A DNA stretch of 64,000 bases from Candidatus Rokuibacteriota bacterium (GCA_003220685.1 QHTE01000044.1:1-64000); one strand, 5' to 3'; numbered from the stretch's first letter, positions 26,342 to 34,813 are shown. Program-made: numbers and translations. The notes: a model not told the origin generated them from the letters alone.

Positions 26342-27898
26342 GTGAATGCCCGGGGCTCGTGCGCATACACCGACCCCAATACGCTGCTCGAGCAGCACGC
26401 CCGCCGCCGTCCGAACAAGATCTTCATCGAGAGTCCCGACCAGGGCTCCCGGATCACCTTCGGTGAGTTCGAGGCGCTGACGCGGCGCTTCGCCAGCTTC
26501 CTGGCGAGCGAAGGCGTCGACGCCGGCGATCGAATCTCGCTGCTCGCCGACAACGGGATCGAGGCGCTGGTCGTCTTCTGGGGCGCGCTGCGCGCCGGCG
26601 TGATCGTGAATCCGATCAACGTCGAGATCCGCGAGAAGCACGTGGCCCAGATCCTCCACGACGTGGCGCCGAAGGCGGTCTTCTGGAGCCGCGAGCTCGC
26701 GAGCGATCCCCGCGCACTCGGCACCGGCGGGGCGCCGTGGTTCGCGTTCGGGCCGTGGAACGCGCCGGCCCCGCCGGCCGACGATCTCTTCGGCCGCCTG
26801 AGGAGCGCGTCGGACGCGCCCGTCGGGGCGCGCCCTGCCCGGGCCGGCTGGTCCCTGATCGACTACACGTCTGGCACGACTGACACGCCGAAGGGCGCGA
26901 TCTGGACCCACGAGGCGTACTACGCGATGTGCGAGTCGCCCGTCGATCGTCTCGAGCTCGGCGAGGCCGACACGATCCTCGACTACCGCCACTTCAGCTG
27001 GTCCTCGCCGCAGATCCTCTCGATCGGACCGACAATGCTGACCGGCGCCACCCTCGTGCTCGCGCGCAAGTTTTCGCAGGCGCGCTTCTTCGACTGGCTG
27101 CGCGACTATCGCGTCACGGTCGGCGTCGGCATTCCGACCGTCATCAACATGCTGCTGGCCCGACCGGTGGCCGTGACGAAGGCCGACCTGCCGGAGCTCC
27201 GGTTCATGACCTCCAGCACCGCGCCGCTCTCGGTCGACAAGCACCTGGAGTTCGAGAAGGCCTACGGCATCCCGATCGTGCAGCTCGCCGGCGGGACGGA
27301 GACGGGATTCATGTGCGGCAATGCTCCCGGTCAACGCCGGCTCGGCTCGATCGGGCGGCCGACCTTGAACATGCGCGTGCGCCTCCTCGACGACGCCGGC
27401 CGCGAGGTCGCGCCGGGCGAAGAGGGCGAGATGGTCGTCAGCGGCCGGCAGCTCGCGTCGGCGTACTGGCAGGGGCCGAACAGGCTCGTCCCGATACCTC
27501 AGGATGGATTCCGGAACGGCGACCTCGCCCGGCGCGACGAGGACGGCTACGTCTACATCACCGGCCGCAAGAAGGACATCATCATCAAGGGCGGGGTCAA
27601 CATCGCCGCGCTCGAGATCACGAACTGCCTGCTCGAGCACGCCGACGTCGCCGACGCGGGCACGCTCGGTGTGCGGGACGACATCTACGGCGAGGTGCCG
27701 GTGGGGTTCGTGGCGCCGCGTCCCGGGAGAAATCCCGGTGAAGCGGCGCTGCTCGAGCACTGCCGGGCAAAGCTCGTGGCCTTCAAGGTACCGGCGGCCG
27801 TCGTCGTCGTCGAGATCGTTCCCAAGAACGCGAACGGCAAGCTCGATCGCGAGGCCTTGGCGGCCGTCTGGCAGCGGCAGGCGCCCCCACGCCCGTAG
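26342..27898 (+). CDS. Acyl-CoA synthetase/AMP-dependent ligase (class I adenylate-forming)
   Basis: A 518-residue ANL-family ligase. Core motif A3 is LIDYTSGTTDTPKGAIWTH (about residues 170-190), with Asp in place of the usual Gly after GTT; A5 is QLAGGTETGFMCG; A7/A8 hinge is FRNGDLARRDEDGYVYITGRKKDIIIKGG; the catalytic Lys is in NANGKLDREAL near the C-terminus. It activates a carboxylic acid with ATP and transfers it to CoA. The GTG start at 26342 opens MNARGSCAYTDPNTLLEQH; no strong Shine-Dalgarno is visible. A frameshifted MFS transporter gene follows 81 bp downstream, suggesting transport and activation of the same acid. The acid cannot be named. Confidence 0.85.
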   Translation: MNARGSCAYTDPNTLLEQHARRRPNKIFIESPDQGSRITFGEFEALTRRFASFLASEGVDAGDRISLLADNGIEALVVFWGALRAGVIVNPINVEIREKHVAQILHDVAPKAVFWSRELASDPRALGTGGAPWFAFGPWNAPAPPADDLFGRLRSASDAPVGARPARAGWSLIDYTSGTTDTPKGAIWTHEAYYAMCESPVDRLELGEADTILDYRHFSWSSPQILSIGPTMLTGATLVLARKFSQARFFDWLRDYRVTVGVGIPTVINMLLARPVAVTKADLPELRFMTSSTAPLSVDKHLEFEKAYGIPIVQLAGGTETGFMCGNAPGQRRLGSIGRPTLNMRVRLLDDAGREVAPGEEGEMVVSGRQLASAYWQGPNRLVPIPQDGFRNGDLARRDEDGYVYITGRKKDIIIKGGVNIAALEITNCLLEHADVADAGTLGVRDDIYGEVPVGFVAPRPGRNPGEAALLEHCRAKLVAFKVPAAVVVVEIVPKNANGKLDREALAAVWQRQAPPRP

Positions 27899-27978
27899 GC
27901 GTGGCGTGCGCGACCGGGCGTCGCGGGGGCGTGGGGCTCCGCGGGCCGAGGCGCCCATGGCCCATGATGGAGGTAGAG

Positions 27979-29163
27979 ATGGCGACGATCGCCGCACGAG
28001 AACACGCGGAGCCGCAAGCGCTGAGCGCCGCGAGCTGGCGGGCCCTGGTGGCATTGTTCCTCGGCTGGTTGTTCGATGGCTACGAGACATACGCGCTGAT
28101 CCTCGTCGCGGCGGTCGCGCTTCGGCAGCTCCTGCCGCCGGACCAGCTCGCGAGCCTCCCCATCTACATCGGCGGCCTGCTCGCCGTCACGCTCGTCGGA
28201 TGGGCGACGGGCGGGATCATCGCGGGCGTGCTGGCCGACTACATCGGACGCAAGCGCGTGCTGATGCTCTCGATCCTGTGGTATGCGCTCTTCACAGGGC
28301 TGACGGCCTTCGCGACGAGCTATGCGAGCTTCGTGGTTCTGCGCTTCCTGACGGGGCTCGGACTCGGCGCCGAGTGGGGACCCGGCACGGCCATCCTCGG
28401 GGAGTCGTGGCCGTCGAGATCGCGAGGGCGCGCCGCCAGCGTGCTCCAGTCGGCCTTCGCATTTGGTCTCGTGCTCGCTTCGGTCGTGTGGCTCTACGTC
28501 GCGCCGCTCGGGCCATCGGCCTGGCGCTACATGTTCCTCATCGGCGTGCTGCCGGCCTTCTCGCTCCTGTGGATCCGAACGAGCGTGCGCGATCCCGAGC
28601 TGTGGGTCCGTCAAGCAGATTCTGTCGGCGCCCACTCTCAGACGGCGTCTCCTCCTGCTGCTGGTGCTGTCGATCTCCACGATCGTCGCGTGGTGGGCCG
28701 TCTCGACCTGGGTCCCGTTCTATGCAGGGCAGCTCGCGGCCAAGGCCGGCGGCGACACCCAGCGCTGGGTCGCGCTGGCCGGGCTCTATTACAACCTGGG
28801 CGCCATCCTCGGGTTTTGGGCCTTCGGCATTCTCGCCGACGCCTGGGGGCGGAAGCCCACGATGCTGCTCTACTACGCGGGCGCGGTCGCCCTCGTCCTG
28901 GTGCTGTTCCGAGCGGTGCAGGATCCTTCCACGTTTCTCCTGATCGCCGCGGTGAACGGATTCTTCACGGTCGGCCAGTTCGCGTGGATGCCCGTGTACC
29001 TGCCGGAGCTGTTTCCGACGGCCGTGCGCGGCTCGGCGATCTCGCTGGTCTTCGATGTCAGCCGTTCGCCGCGGCGTCGATCATCGGGCTCAGCTACCTC
29101 GTCGGGCTCGTCGTGACTCCGTTCGCGGCACCGGAGACGAAGGGCCGTCCGCTGCCCGCATGA
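27979..29163 (+). pseudogene. MFS transporter (aromatic acid/sugar type), two frameshifts
   Basis: A strong GGAGGT precedes ATG27979 and the protein starts MATIAAREHAEPQALSAASWRALVALFLGWLFDGYETYAL, the AAHS/SP-type MFS N-terminus, with GRKRVLMLSILWYALFTGLTAF and FLTGLGLGAEWGPGTAILGE. The reading frame leaves register between about 28601 and 28625: the continuation (QILSAPTLRRRLLLLLVLSIST up to LPELFPTAVRGSAISLVFDVSR) lies in the next frame. It returns to the first frame at 29065, where one T seems missing before FAAASIIGLSYLVGLVVTPFAAPETKG. Both shifts cancel. Either the gene is freshly broken or the sequence has two single-base errors. If corrected, a roughly 395-residue transporter results that follows the acyl-CoA ligase. 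Confidence 0.78.
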
Positions 29164-30173
29164 GCAGGCAGCGCGCTCCACGATACGGGCTCAGCCTCCC
29201 GAACCGCGGCGTGCTGTTCGGCGCGACCAGCGCCGACGAGCTGCTGGCCGTCTCCGAGCACGCCGACGCGTCGGGCGCCATCGACTCGATCTGGGTCGGC
29301 GACAGTCTCTTCGCCAAGCCCCGTCTCGAATCGCTCGTGCTGCTCGCGGCCATCGCCGCGCGTACCCGGCGCGTGCGGCTCGGGACCTGCTGTCTCTCGA
29401 CGTTCCCGTTGCGAGATCCGCTGTTCCTCGCCGCCCAGTGGGCCGCGCTCGACCACGTCTCGAGCGGCCGGATGATCCTCGGCGCGTGCGTCGGCGGAAG
29501 CCTGCCGCGCGAGAAGGCCGAGGCCGAGTTCGCGCCGTTCAAGGTGAAGCTGGCCGACCGCGGACCCAGGCTCGAGGAAGGAATCGCGATCCTTCGCCGT
29601 CTGTGGACCGAAGAGCACGTGAGTCACGAGGGTCGCTTCTATCAGTTCCGCGACCTGACCCTCGAGCCGAAGCCGGTCCAGAAGCCCTGCCCGCCGATCT
29701 GGATCGCGACCAATCCGAAGCCCGAGCTGACGCGGCGCCACGTCATGGATCGGGCGCTCGAGCGGGTCGGGCGGCTCGCCGACGGCTGGATGACCGACAA
29801 CACGCCGGTCGCGCGATTCAAGGAGCGCTGGGACCTGATCCGCCGCGTCGCGCGGGAAGCCGGCCGCCCGACCGGGTCGATGGAGTCGGGGCTGCACTTG
29901 ATGGTCAACATCAACGACGACCGCAACGCCGCGTTCGAGGAAGCCGTCAAGTTCCTGCAGACGTACTATAGCCCGGCGATGACGCGCGACTACATCGACG
30001 GCTGGCTCGCGTACGGACCGCCCGCCGCCGTCCTGGAGAAGATCCGCGCCTACGTCGACGCCGGCTGTACGACCCCGATCCTGCGATTCGCCTCGTGGGA
30101 CCAGAAGGGGCAGCTCGCCCGAGCGCTCGCGGACGTGCTGCCGTCGGCGCTCGCGCTGAGTGTCCCCGCCTGA
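29160..30173 (+). CDS. LLM class flavin-dependent oxidoreductase
   Basis: A 337-residue luciferase-like oxidoreductase. It shows RYGLSLPNRGVLFGATSADELLAVSEHADASGAIDSIWVGDS, ARTRRVRLGTCCLSTFPLRDPLFLAAQWAALDHVSSGRMILGACVGG and KPVQKPCPPIWIATNP. ATG29160 overlaps the stop of the frameshifted transporter gene (ATGA), so it belongs to that operon. The C-terminal WLAYGPPAAVLEKIRAYVDAGCTTPILRFASWDQ is the usual substrate-side segment. Reaction unknown. It converges with RidA across a perfect hairpin. Confidence 0.85.
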   Translation: MSRQRAPRYGLSLPNRGVLFGATSADELLAVSEHADASGAIDSIWVGDSLFAKPRLESLVLLAAIAARTRRVRLGTCCLSTFPLRDPLFLAAQWAALDHVSSGRMILGACVGGSLPREKAEAEFAPFKVKLADRGPRLEEGIAILRRLWTEEHVSHEGRFYQFRDLTLEPKPVQKPCPPIWIATNPKPELTRRHVMDRALERVGRLADGWMTDNTPVARFKERWDLIRRVAREAGRPTGSMESGLHLMVNINDDRNAAFEEAVKFLQTYYSPAMTRDYIDGWLAYGPPAAVLEKIRAYVDAGCTTPILRFASWDQKGQLARALADVLPSALALSVPA

Positions 30174-30188
30174 CGCCGGAGGCGTCAG
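30170..30188. terminator. Bidirectional hairpin between convergent genes
   Basis: CTGACGCC (30170-30177), loop GGA, GGCGTCAG (30181-30188) form a perfect 8-bp stem with 3-base loop. Each arm contains the stop codon of one gene: TGA of the LLM gene at 30171-30173 and TGA (minus) of RidA at 30185-30187. A palindrome at convergent stops is a common bidirectional terminator arrangement, although T-tracts are poor. Confidence 0.55.
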
Positions 30189-30568
30189 CTCGGAATGCAG
30201 GCGGTGACCGTGATCTCGACCAGGAGCTCGGGCGAGTTCAGCGCGGCCGACACCGTGGTGCGCGCCGGCTTGTTGGTCGGGAAGTACTTCGCGTACTCCT
30301 CGTTGTAGGCCGCGACGTCCTCCCGCTTCGTCAGGTGCGTCGTCACGGTCAGCACGTTGTCGAGCGTCGTGCCGGCGGCTGCCAGGACCGTCTTGATCCG
30401 CTCCAGCACGTTGCGGGTCTGCTCGCGGATGTCCTTGCCCACCTCGCCCGTGACCGGGTGACGCCCCGTCTGGCCCGAGACGAAGACGAGGTTGCCGAAC
30501 TTGGTGGCCGCCGACAGATTGGGGTTGGCCGCCGCGGAACTCACTTGGACGATCTCTTTTTTTGGCAT
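30185..30568 (-). CDS. RidA/YjgF/YER057c/UK114 family protein
   Basis: A 127-residue RidA-fold protein that hydrolyses reactive enamine/imine intermediates or acts as a related deaminase. Signatures are NPNLSAATKFGNLVFVSGQTGRHP at the N-terminus, ERIKTVLAAAGTTLDNVLTVTTHLT, and the region FPTNKPARTTVSAALNSPELLVEITVTA containing the conserved Arg (NKPARTTV) that binds carboxylates. GAGGAGACC lies 4-6 bases before ATG30568. It directly follows the decayed LLM gene in the same direction and probably belongs to the same old operon with the deacetylase. Confidence 0.87.
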   Translation of the reverse strand: MPKKEIVQVSSAAANPNLSAATKFGNLVFVSGQTGRHPVTGEVGKDIREQTRNVLERIKTVLAAAGTTLDNVLTVTTHLTKREDVAAYNEEYAKYFPTNKPARTTVSAALNSPELLVEITVTACIPS

Positions 30569-30582
30569 CGTGGTCTCCTCGC

Positions 30583-31230
30583 TCAGCCCTGCCGCACCTT
30601 CGGAAATACCTCTTCGGCGAGCATGTGCAGTTCTTCCAGCGCCAGGCTCTGCGGCATCCCCGGCCACTGGACGCTCAATGATCAGGTGGTTGATCCCGGT
30701 CGCGCGCTCGAGGGCCAGCATCTGCTCGGCGACCTCGTCCGGCGAGCCGATGAGGAACCGATTGGGGCCACGAACACCTCGCGCCGGGCCGGGAACGGCT
30801 TGCCGTATTCGTCGAGCGCGCGCCGGTACACCTCGACCTGCCGCACGATCGTCTCGACGCGGTTGTGCGCGTTGACGTACCAGCAGTCGCCGAGCCGCGC
30901 GGCGCGGCGGATGGCGGGATCGGCGTTGGCGCCGATCCAGATCGGCGGATGCGGCTTCTGCACGGGGCGCGGCGAGGCCGAGGCGGCCTTCAAGGTAAAG
31001 TGAGACGCGACCATGTCGACCGAGTCCTCGGTCCACAGCCGCCGGACGGCCGCCGGATTCTCCTCGAACCGCGTCATTCGCTCTTTCTGCGTCGTCCCGA
31101 ACGCCAGGAACTCGACGTCGCGGTAGCCGAGCGCGTCGGCAAGCCGCGCCTGCTCCAACAGCTCCCGGAAGCGCGCCGCCATGTCGTCGCCCTCCGGGAA
31201 CTGCGCCCGGAGCATCAGACCGAACTGCAT
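30583..31230 (-). pseudogene. LLM class flavin-dependent oxidoreductase, internally deleted and frameshifted
   Basis: ATG31230 opens MQFGLMLRAQFPEGDDMAARFRELLEQARLADALGY, but this is joined directly to RDVEFLAFGTTQKERMTRFEENPAAVRRLWTEDSVDMV, which normally lies about 80 residues later; the central barrel strands are missing. Two frame changes follow: at about 30764-30767 a run of four G (plus strand) should probably be five (continuing RFLIGSPDEVAEQMLALERATGINHLIIER), and at about 30677 the frame shifts again into VQWPGMPQSLALEELHMLAEEVFPKVRQG and the stop at 30583. Deletion plus two shifts make a non-functional gene very likely. It sits between the deacetylase and RidA genes. Confidence 0.8.
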
Positions 31231-31232
31231 CG

Positions 31233-32411
31233 CTAGCCGACTCGCTCCGGCTCCCAGCCCCAGGGATGCGGGCCCCACTCCGGCTCGAAGACTTGGCCGC
31301 GCTTCACGGTGAGCACGGGCACCACGGTCTTGTCGATCTTCATCGAGTCCCGCAGGGTGTCGTAGACCACCCAGCGTCCGTCGCGCACCTCCAGCACGGA
31401 GATGTCGGCCTGGCGTCCCACGGCGAGGCTGCCGAGCCGGCTGGCCTCGCCGATCGCGCGCGCCGGATTCACGGTGGACATCGCGATGACCTGCTCGAGC
31501 GTGAATCCCATCCCCAGGAAGCGCGCCATGATCTCGACCATGCTGTGCACGGTGTTGGCGCGGCCGGGAACGGTGAGATCCGTGCTGATGCAGTGCGGGG
31601 TCAGGCCCTGGTCGAGGACGCGGCGGCCGACGTTGAAGCCGAAGTTCATCCGGCCGTGGGCCGTATCGAGCCACACGCCGCGGGCGGTGAGCTCCTTGGC
31701 CTCGGGCACGAGCTTTTCGTTCGTATCGAGGACGCCGCCGGGATTGGCGGTGAAGAGGTGCGTCACGATGTCGCCCGGCTCCAGCAGCGGCAAGAGCTCG
31801 CGGATCACGTTCGGGTCGTAGCGCTTGGTCGTGTCGCCGATGTGCACCATGAGCGGCACGCCGCTCTCGCGCGCGGCGCGCTTGGCCAGGCGCGGCATCT
31901 CCATCCCGAAGATCTCGAGCGCGGGCGAGACCATCCGCGCCTTGATCCCCTTGATGAGCCCCCGGTGCTCCCGGGCGACGCGCAGCGTGCTTTCGAGGTC
32001 GATGCTGCTCTCGGCGATGATGTCCGGGTTCGTGGCGAGCCCCGTCTGACAGATGTGCAGGAGCGGGATCACCTCGGTCTCGCACTTCGGCAGGATGTGC
32101 CGAGGGAACGCGCTGAAGGTCGCGCAGCCCGAGCTGCCTGCGTCGACCACCGTGGTGACTCCGGCGTGAACGCCTGCGATGTCGGGATGCACGCCGTTCG
32201 CCGCCACGCCGTCGAAGACGTGCGTGTGCAGATCGATGAGCCCGGGCGTGACGGTCTTGCCGGGCACGTGGACGACTCGCCGAGCCTCCGACGCCGGAAT
32301 GTTCGCGGCGACCTGGGCGATCTTCCCGTCCTGCACCGCGACGTCGAGCACGCCGCGCAGGTCCTGCGCCGGATCGATGACCGAGCCACCCTTCAGGAGC
32401 AAGTCGTACAT
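31233..32411 (-). CDS. Amidohydrolase/deacetylase family metallohydrolase (dihydroorotase-like)
   Basis: A 392-residue metal-dependent amidohydrolase. The urease-like barrel motifs are TPGLIDLHTHVFDG (HxH), the carboxylated-Lys region KGIKARMVSPALEI, VHIGDTTKRYDP, VTHLFTANPGG (His ligand) and the Asp ligand near ISTDLTVPGRANTV. A C-terminal AVGRQADISVLEVRDG strand pair is the small beta domain. It resembles EF_0837/D-aminoacylase-like deacetylases. ATG32411 is preceded by GAGGAGG. It lies upstream of the decayed LLM and RidA genes on the same strand and may hydrolyse a cyclic amide or acylated amine in the same pathway. Confidence 0.85.
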   Translation of the reverse strand: MYDLLLKGGSVIDPAQDLRGVLDVAVQDGKIAQVAANIPASEARRVVHVPGKTVTPGLIDLHTHVFDGVAANGVHPDIAGVHAGVTTVVDAGSSGCATFSAFPRHILPKCETEVIPLLHICQTGLATNPDIIAESSIDLESTLRVAREHRGLIKGIKARMVSPALEIFGMEMPRLAKRAARESGVPLMVHIGDTTKRYDPNVIRELLPLLEPGDIVTHLFTANPGGVLDTNEKLVPEAKELTARGVWLDTAHGRMNFGFNVGRRVLDQGLTPHCISTDLTVPGRANTVHSMVEIMARFLGMGFTLEQVIAMSTVNPARAIGEASRLGSLAVGRQADISVLEVRDGRWVVYDTLRDSMKIDKTVVPVLTVKRGQVFEPEWGPHPWGWEPERVG

Positions 32412-32554
32412 GGGCGAGCCTCCTCTACCTCTGCCTCGACGAGGTGCCCGAGAGAGTACACGCCCCGCCTCGACTCTTGAATCTGAAGGAGAGCCCGCCC
32501 ACGACGTGATGGGTGAACGAACACCGGTACTCCGCAAACCGCGCGAGGTGACGG

Positions 32555-33739
32555 CTAAACGGTCATCGCCACTCTTCGCCCGAAGCGAGAGATCAGCGTC
32601 GCGCCGGCGGCCATCGCGGCCACGAGGATGAGGACCGGCGTCCCGATCCAGGGCACGAGGCTCACGAGGGCCAGGACGACGCCCCCGAGGGCCACGGTCT
32701 TGACGGGCGTCTTTTCCGGGAGGAACGGCATCTGCTCCCCGAGCCAGCCGGCCGAGACCGTGAACCCGAAGAGCAGGAGCGCGACGAGGAGCATGACCGC
32801 CACGGGGATCAGCGGGATGCCGATGATCGTCACGGCCAGCAACACGCAGAGCGGAACGAATCCGAAGATAATGGCGAACCCGCCGAGCGCCGAGAGACCA
32901 GGCCGATTGACGAGGTACGTCTTGATCCGCGAGAAGGCGCCGGGGAAGGCGGCCGCGATGAGCAGCGCGAGGACGTACAGGAGCACGGCCCGTGTCAGCC
33001 GCGAGGCGAAGCTGGCCATCGAGCGGATGCCCCGCCCGCCGCCGACCACCCAGCGCGTGAGCGAGCCGGCCGTCGTCGGGATCGCGCCCCCGAGGCCCAC
33101 ATTGTCACCCTCGAGCGTGGCGCCGGGGTCGACCGACACGCTCCCGCCGATCGCGACCGCATCGCCTTCGACCCGAGCGCCCGGCAAGAGCGTGACGGAG
33201 CCGCCCACCGCCACCGCGTCGCGTCGCACGTGGCCCGCGATCGTGACCGAGCCGCCGATCGCCACGGCCTTGTCGACGGTCTCGTCGGCGCCGACGTTCA
33301 GGGATTGGCCGAATACCACCCGCTCGCTCCCTCGTCGGCCGCGCCGCTCACGCCGCCGTTCACGCCACGAATCCCGGGACTCCACCGCGGTGGCGTCCGA
33401 ACGCACGCGGAGGACTCCGTCGGCGAACGAGGCGCGGAGCTCGCCGGCTTCGAGGATCAGCTCGAGCACGTCGCCGGCGGGGCGCTTCGACACCTGGATG
33501 GCGAGCGCGCGGGAGGTCGCGCTCTCGGGGGCGGTCACCACGAGACTCCAGCCCGCTTGCTTGGCCAGCGCGCTCAACGCGTCGAGCACGGTGCCGCGCG
33601 ACTGGTCGAGGGAGACGACAGGCGCGTTGTCGGGAAGCCGACCCTCCAGCCGCCGGCTCTCCGAGGTGGCCGCCCCGGCGAGGCCCGGCCACAGCATAAG
33701 GGTGGCCGCGAGAACGACGATCAGCTTCGCTGCGCTCAT
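32555..33739 (-). CDS. Exported STN/polymer-repeat membrane protein, putative ECF target
   Basis: A 394-residue protein. After a signal peptide (KLIVVLAATLMLWPGLAGAA) comes a small secretin/TonB short N-terminal-like domain (about residues 40-115, TVLDALSALAKQAGWSLVVTAPESATSRALAIQVSKRPAGDVLELIL), a basic linker, then left-handed-helix repeats (AVAIGGSVTIAGHVRRDAVAVGGSVTLLPGARVEGDAVAIGGSVSVDPGA) like bactofilin or polymer-forming proteins, and four to five membrane helices (about 235-385). It is probably inner-membrane with the helix outside. An ECF-type promoter lies directly upstream at 33761-33791. It lies downstream of the sigma/anti-sigma pair. The family is not characterised. Confidence 0.75.
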   Translation of the reverse strand: MSAAKLIVVLAATLMLWPGLAGAATSESRRLEGRLPDNAPVVSLDQSRGTVLDALSALAKQAGWSLVVTAPESATSRALAIQVSKRPAGDVLELILEAGELRASFADGVLRVRSDATAVESRDSWRERRRERRGRRGSERVVFGQSLNVGADETVDKAVAIGGSVTIAGHVRRDAVAVGGSVTLLPGARVEGDAVAIGGSVSVDPGATLEGDNVGLGGAIPTTAGSLTRWVVGGGRGIRSMASFASRLTRAVLLYVLALLIAAAFPGAFSRIKTYLVNRPGLSALGGFAIIFGFVPLCVLLAVTIIGIPLIPVAVMLLVALLLFGFTVSAGWLGEQMPFLPEKTPVKTVALGGVVLALVSLVPWIGTPVLILVAAMAAGATLISRFGRRVAMTV

Positions 33740-33760
33740 GTCCGATCTCCCCTCGCCCGG

Positions 33761-33791
33761 GAGTACGAGCGAGCGCGCGACTTATTTCGCG
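33761..33791 (-). promoter_or_regulatory. ECF-type promoter before the polymer-repeat gene
   Basis: On the minus strand CGCGAAATAA (33791-33782) and CGTACTC (33767-33761) are separated by 14 bases. The second element matches the CGTA -10 seen in ECF promoters such as those of SigW. The -10 ends 21 bases before the ATG at 33739, leaving room for a GGGGAG Shine-Dalgarno. The same two elements recur in front of the sigma gene at 34761-34792. Confidence 0.6.
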
Positions 33792-33802
33792 AGCGTCAAG
33801 GA

Positions 33803-34177
33803 TCACGCGCGCGCGACGGCCACCAGCGAGAGAACGGTCGCGGCGGAGCTCAGGACGACCGAGGCCCACACGACCGGCGGCAGAAGCGCGAGGACGACGC
33901 CGATGCCGCTGGCCCATCTGGCGAGATCCGCGGCCGCCTCCGCGACCCCCACGACGAGCGCGGCCGGCTCGATCACCGTCCCCACCAGGGCCGCGATCAC
34001 CGCCAGACCGACAAGCGCCGCCAGCAGACCCGTGAGCGCTTCGCGCCGGGCGCGCGCCTCGAGCGCGTCGAGATAGCGGCGACGCGCGGCCGAGGCGAAC
34101 CGGGGCGACGGCTCCGGCGTGGGAAGCATCCGGAGCAGGTCGGCGAGCTGCCCATTCTCGTCGTGTCGCCGGCTCAT
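33803..34177 (-). CDS. Putative membrane anti-sigma factor
   Basis: A 124-residue protein with a charged cytoplasmic N-terminus (MSRRHDENGQLADLLRMLPTPEPSPRFASAARRRYLDALEARARREA) and two hydrophobic segments (about residues 55-80 and 95-122). Position and architecture fit a one-to-two-pass anti-sigma factor. ATG34177 overlaps the sigma stop as ATGA, giving tight coupling, which is the normal arrangement for sigma/anti-sigma pairs. No zinc-binding HxxxCxxC motif is present, so it is not a ZAS-type anti-sigma. No protease site can be assigned. Confidence 0.7.
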   Translation of the reverse strand: MSRRHDENGQLADLLRMLPTPEPSPRFASAARRRYLDALEARARREALTGLLAALVGLAVIAALVGTVIEPAALVVGVAEAAADLARWASGIGVVLALLPPVVWASVVLSSAATVLSLVAVARA

Positions 34178-34740
34178 GCGGGCGGCACGCTGTCCAGCGC
34201 CCTCTTGAGCTGGGCGCGGCCTCGATGAAGCCACGTCATCACGGTTCCCATCGGTACCTCCAGAGCGGCCGCGATGTCGCGATACGACAGCTCCTCCATG
34301 TGGAAGAGCATGATGGCCTCCCGCGGCCCCTCGTCCAGGTCGGCGAGCGCCCGATCCAGGCGCGAGAGCTGCTCTCGAAACGAGGCCTCGCCTTCCGGGC
34401 TTGGCGTCGGCGGCTCGCCGGCCGGCATCGTCTCCAGCCTGGTGCTCACCTTGCGCCGCCGCAGCACGTCCAGGCAGAGACGACGGGCGATCGCGATGAG
34501 CCACGGCAGGACGGGCCGCTCTGGATCGAATCGCTCGAAGTGGACGAACGCGCGCACGAACGTGTCCTGCGCGAGGTCTTCGGCGTCGGATCGGACCAGT
34601 CGCCAGCAGAACCGCAGGACAGGCCGCTGAAAGCGGAGCACCAGCTCGTCGAAGGCCGCCGCGTCGCCGCGGCGGGCGCGCCGCGCAAGGTCAAGCTCTG
34701 CTCGTCGGTCGTCCGCATCCGAGCCCGAGGCCGTTGGCAC
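34174..34740 (-). CDS. ECF-type RNA polymerase sigma factor
   Basis: Sigma region 2 is DLARRARRGDAAAFDELVLRFQRPVLRFCWRLVRSDAEDLAQDTFVRAFVHFERFDPERPVLPWLIAIARRLCLDVLRRRK and region 4 is LADLDEGPREAIMLFHMEELSYRDIAAALEVPMGTVMTWLHRGRAQLKRAL. The longest frame begins with TTG34758, but the ECF promoter's -10 lies at 34761-34767, only 2 bp upstream, so that start would be at or before the expected transcript start. GTG34740 is therefore preferred (188 residues). Product: directs RNA polymerase to promoters like those at 34761-34792 and 33761-33791; the first would be autoregulation. Confidence 0.85.
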   Translation of the reverse strand: MPTASGSDADDRRAELDLARRARRGDAAAFDELVLRFQRPVLRFCWRLVRSDAEDLAQDTFVRAFVHFERFDPERPVLPWLIAIARRLCLDVLRRRKVSTRLETMPAGEPPTPSPEGEASFREQLSRLDRALADLDEGPREAIMLFHMEELSYRDIAAALEVPMGTVMTWLHRGRAQLKRALDSVPPA

Positions 34741-34760
34741 ACTCTCGCCGTCCGCCAAGA

Positions 34761-34792
34761 GAGTACGCGCGACGCCCCCGGATTATTTCGCG
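34761..34792 (-). promoter_or_regulatory. ECF-type promoter before the sigma gene
   Basis: On the minus strand CGCGAAATAA (34792-34783) and CGTACTC (34767-34761) are separated by 15 bases. Both elements are identical to those at 33761-33791. An inverted repeat CCCCCGG/CCGGGGG at 34775-34781 and 34793-34799 brackets the upstream element, which might form a hairpin in an upstream transcript from the VOC gene. Autoregulation by the sigma factor is inferred. Confidence 0.6.
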
Positions 34793-34813
34793 CCGGGGGT
34801 GCGGGGCAGCGGA

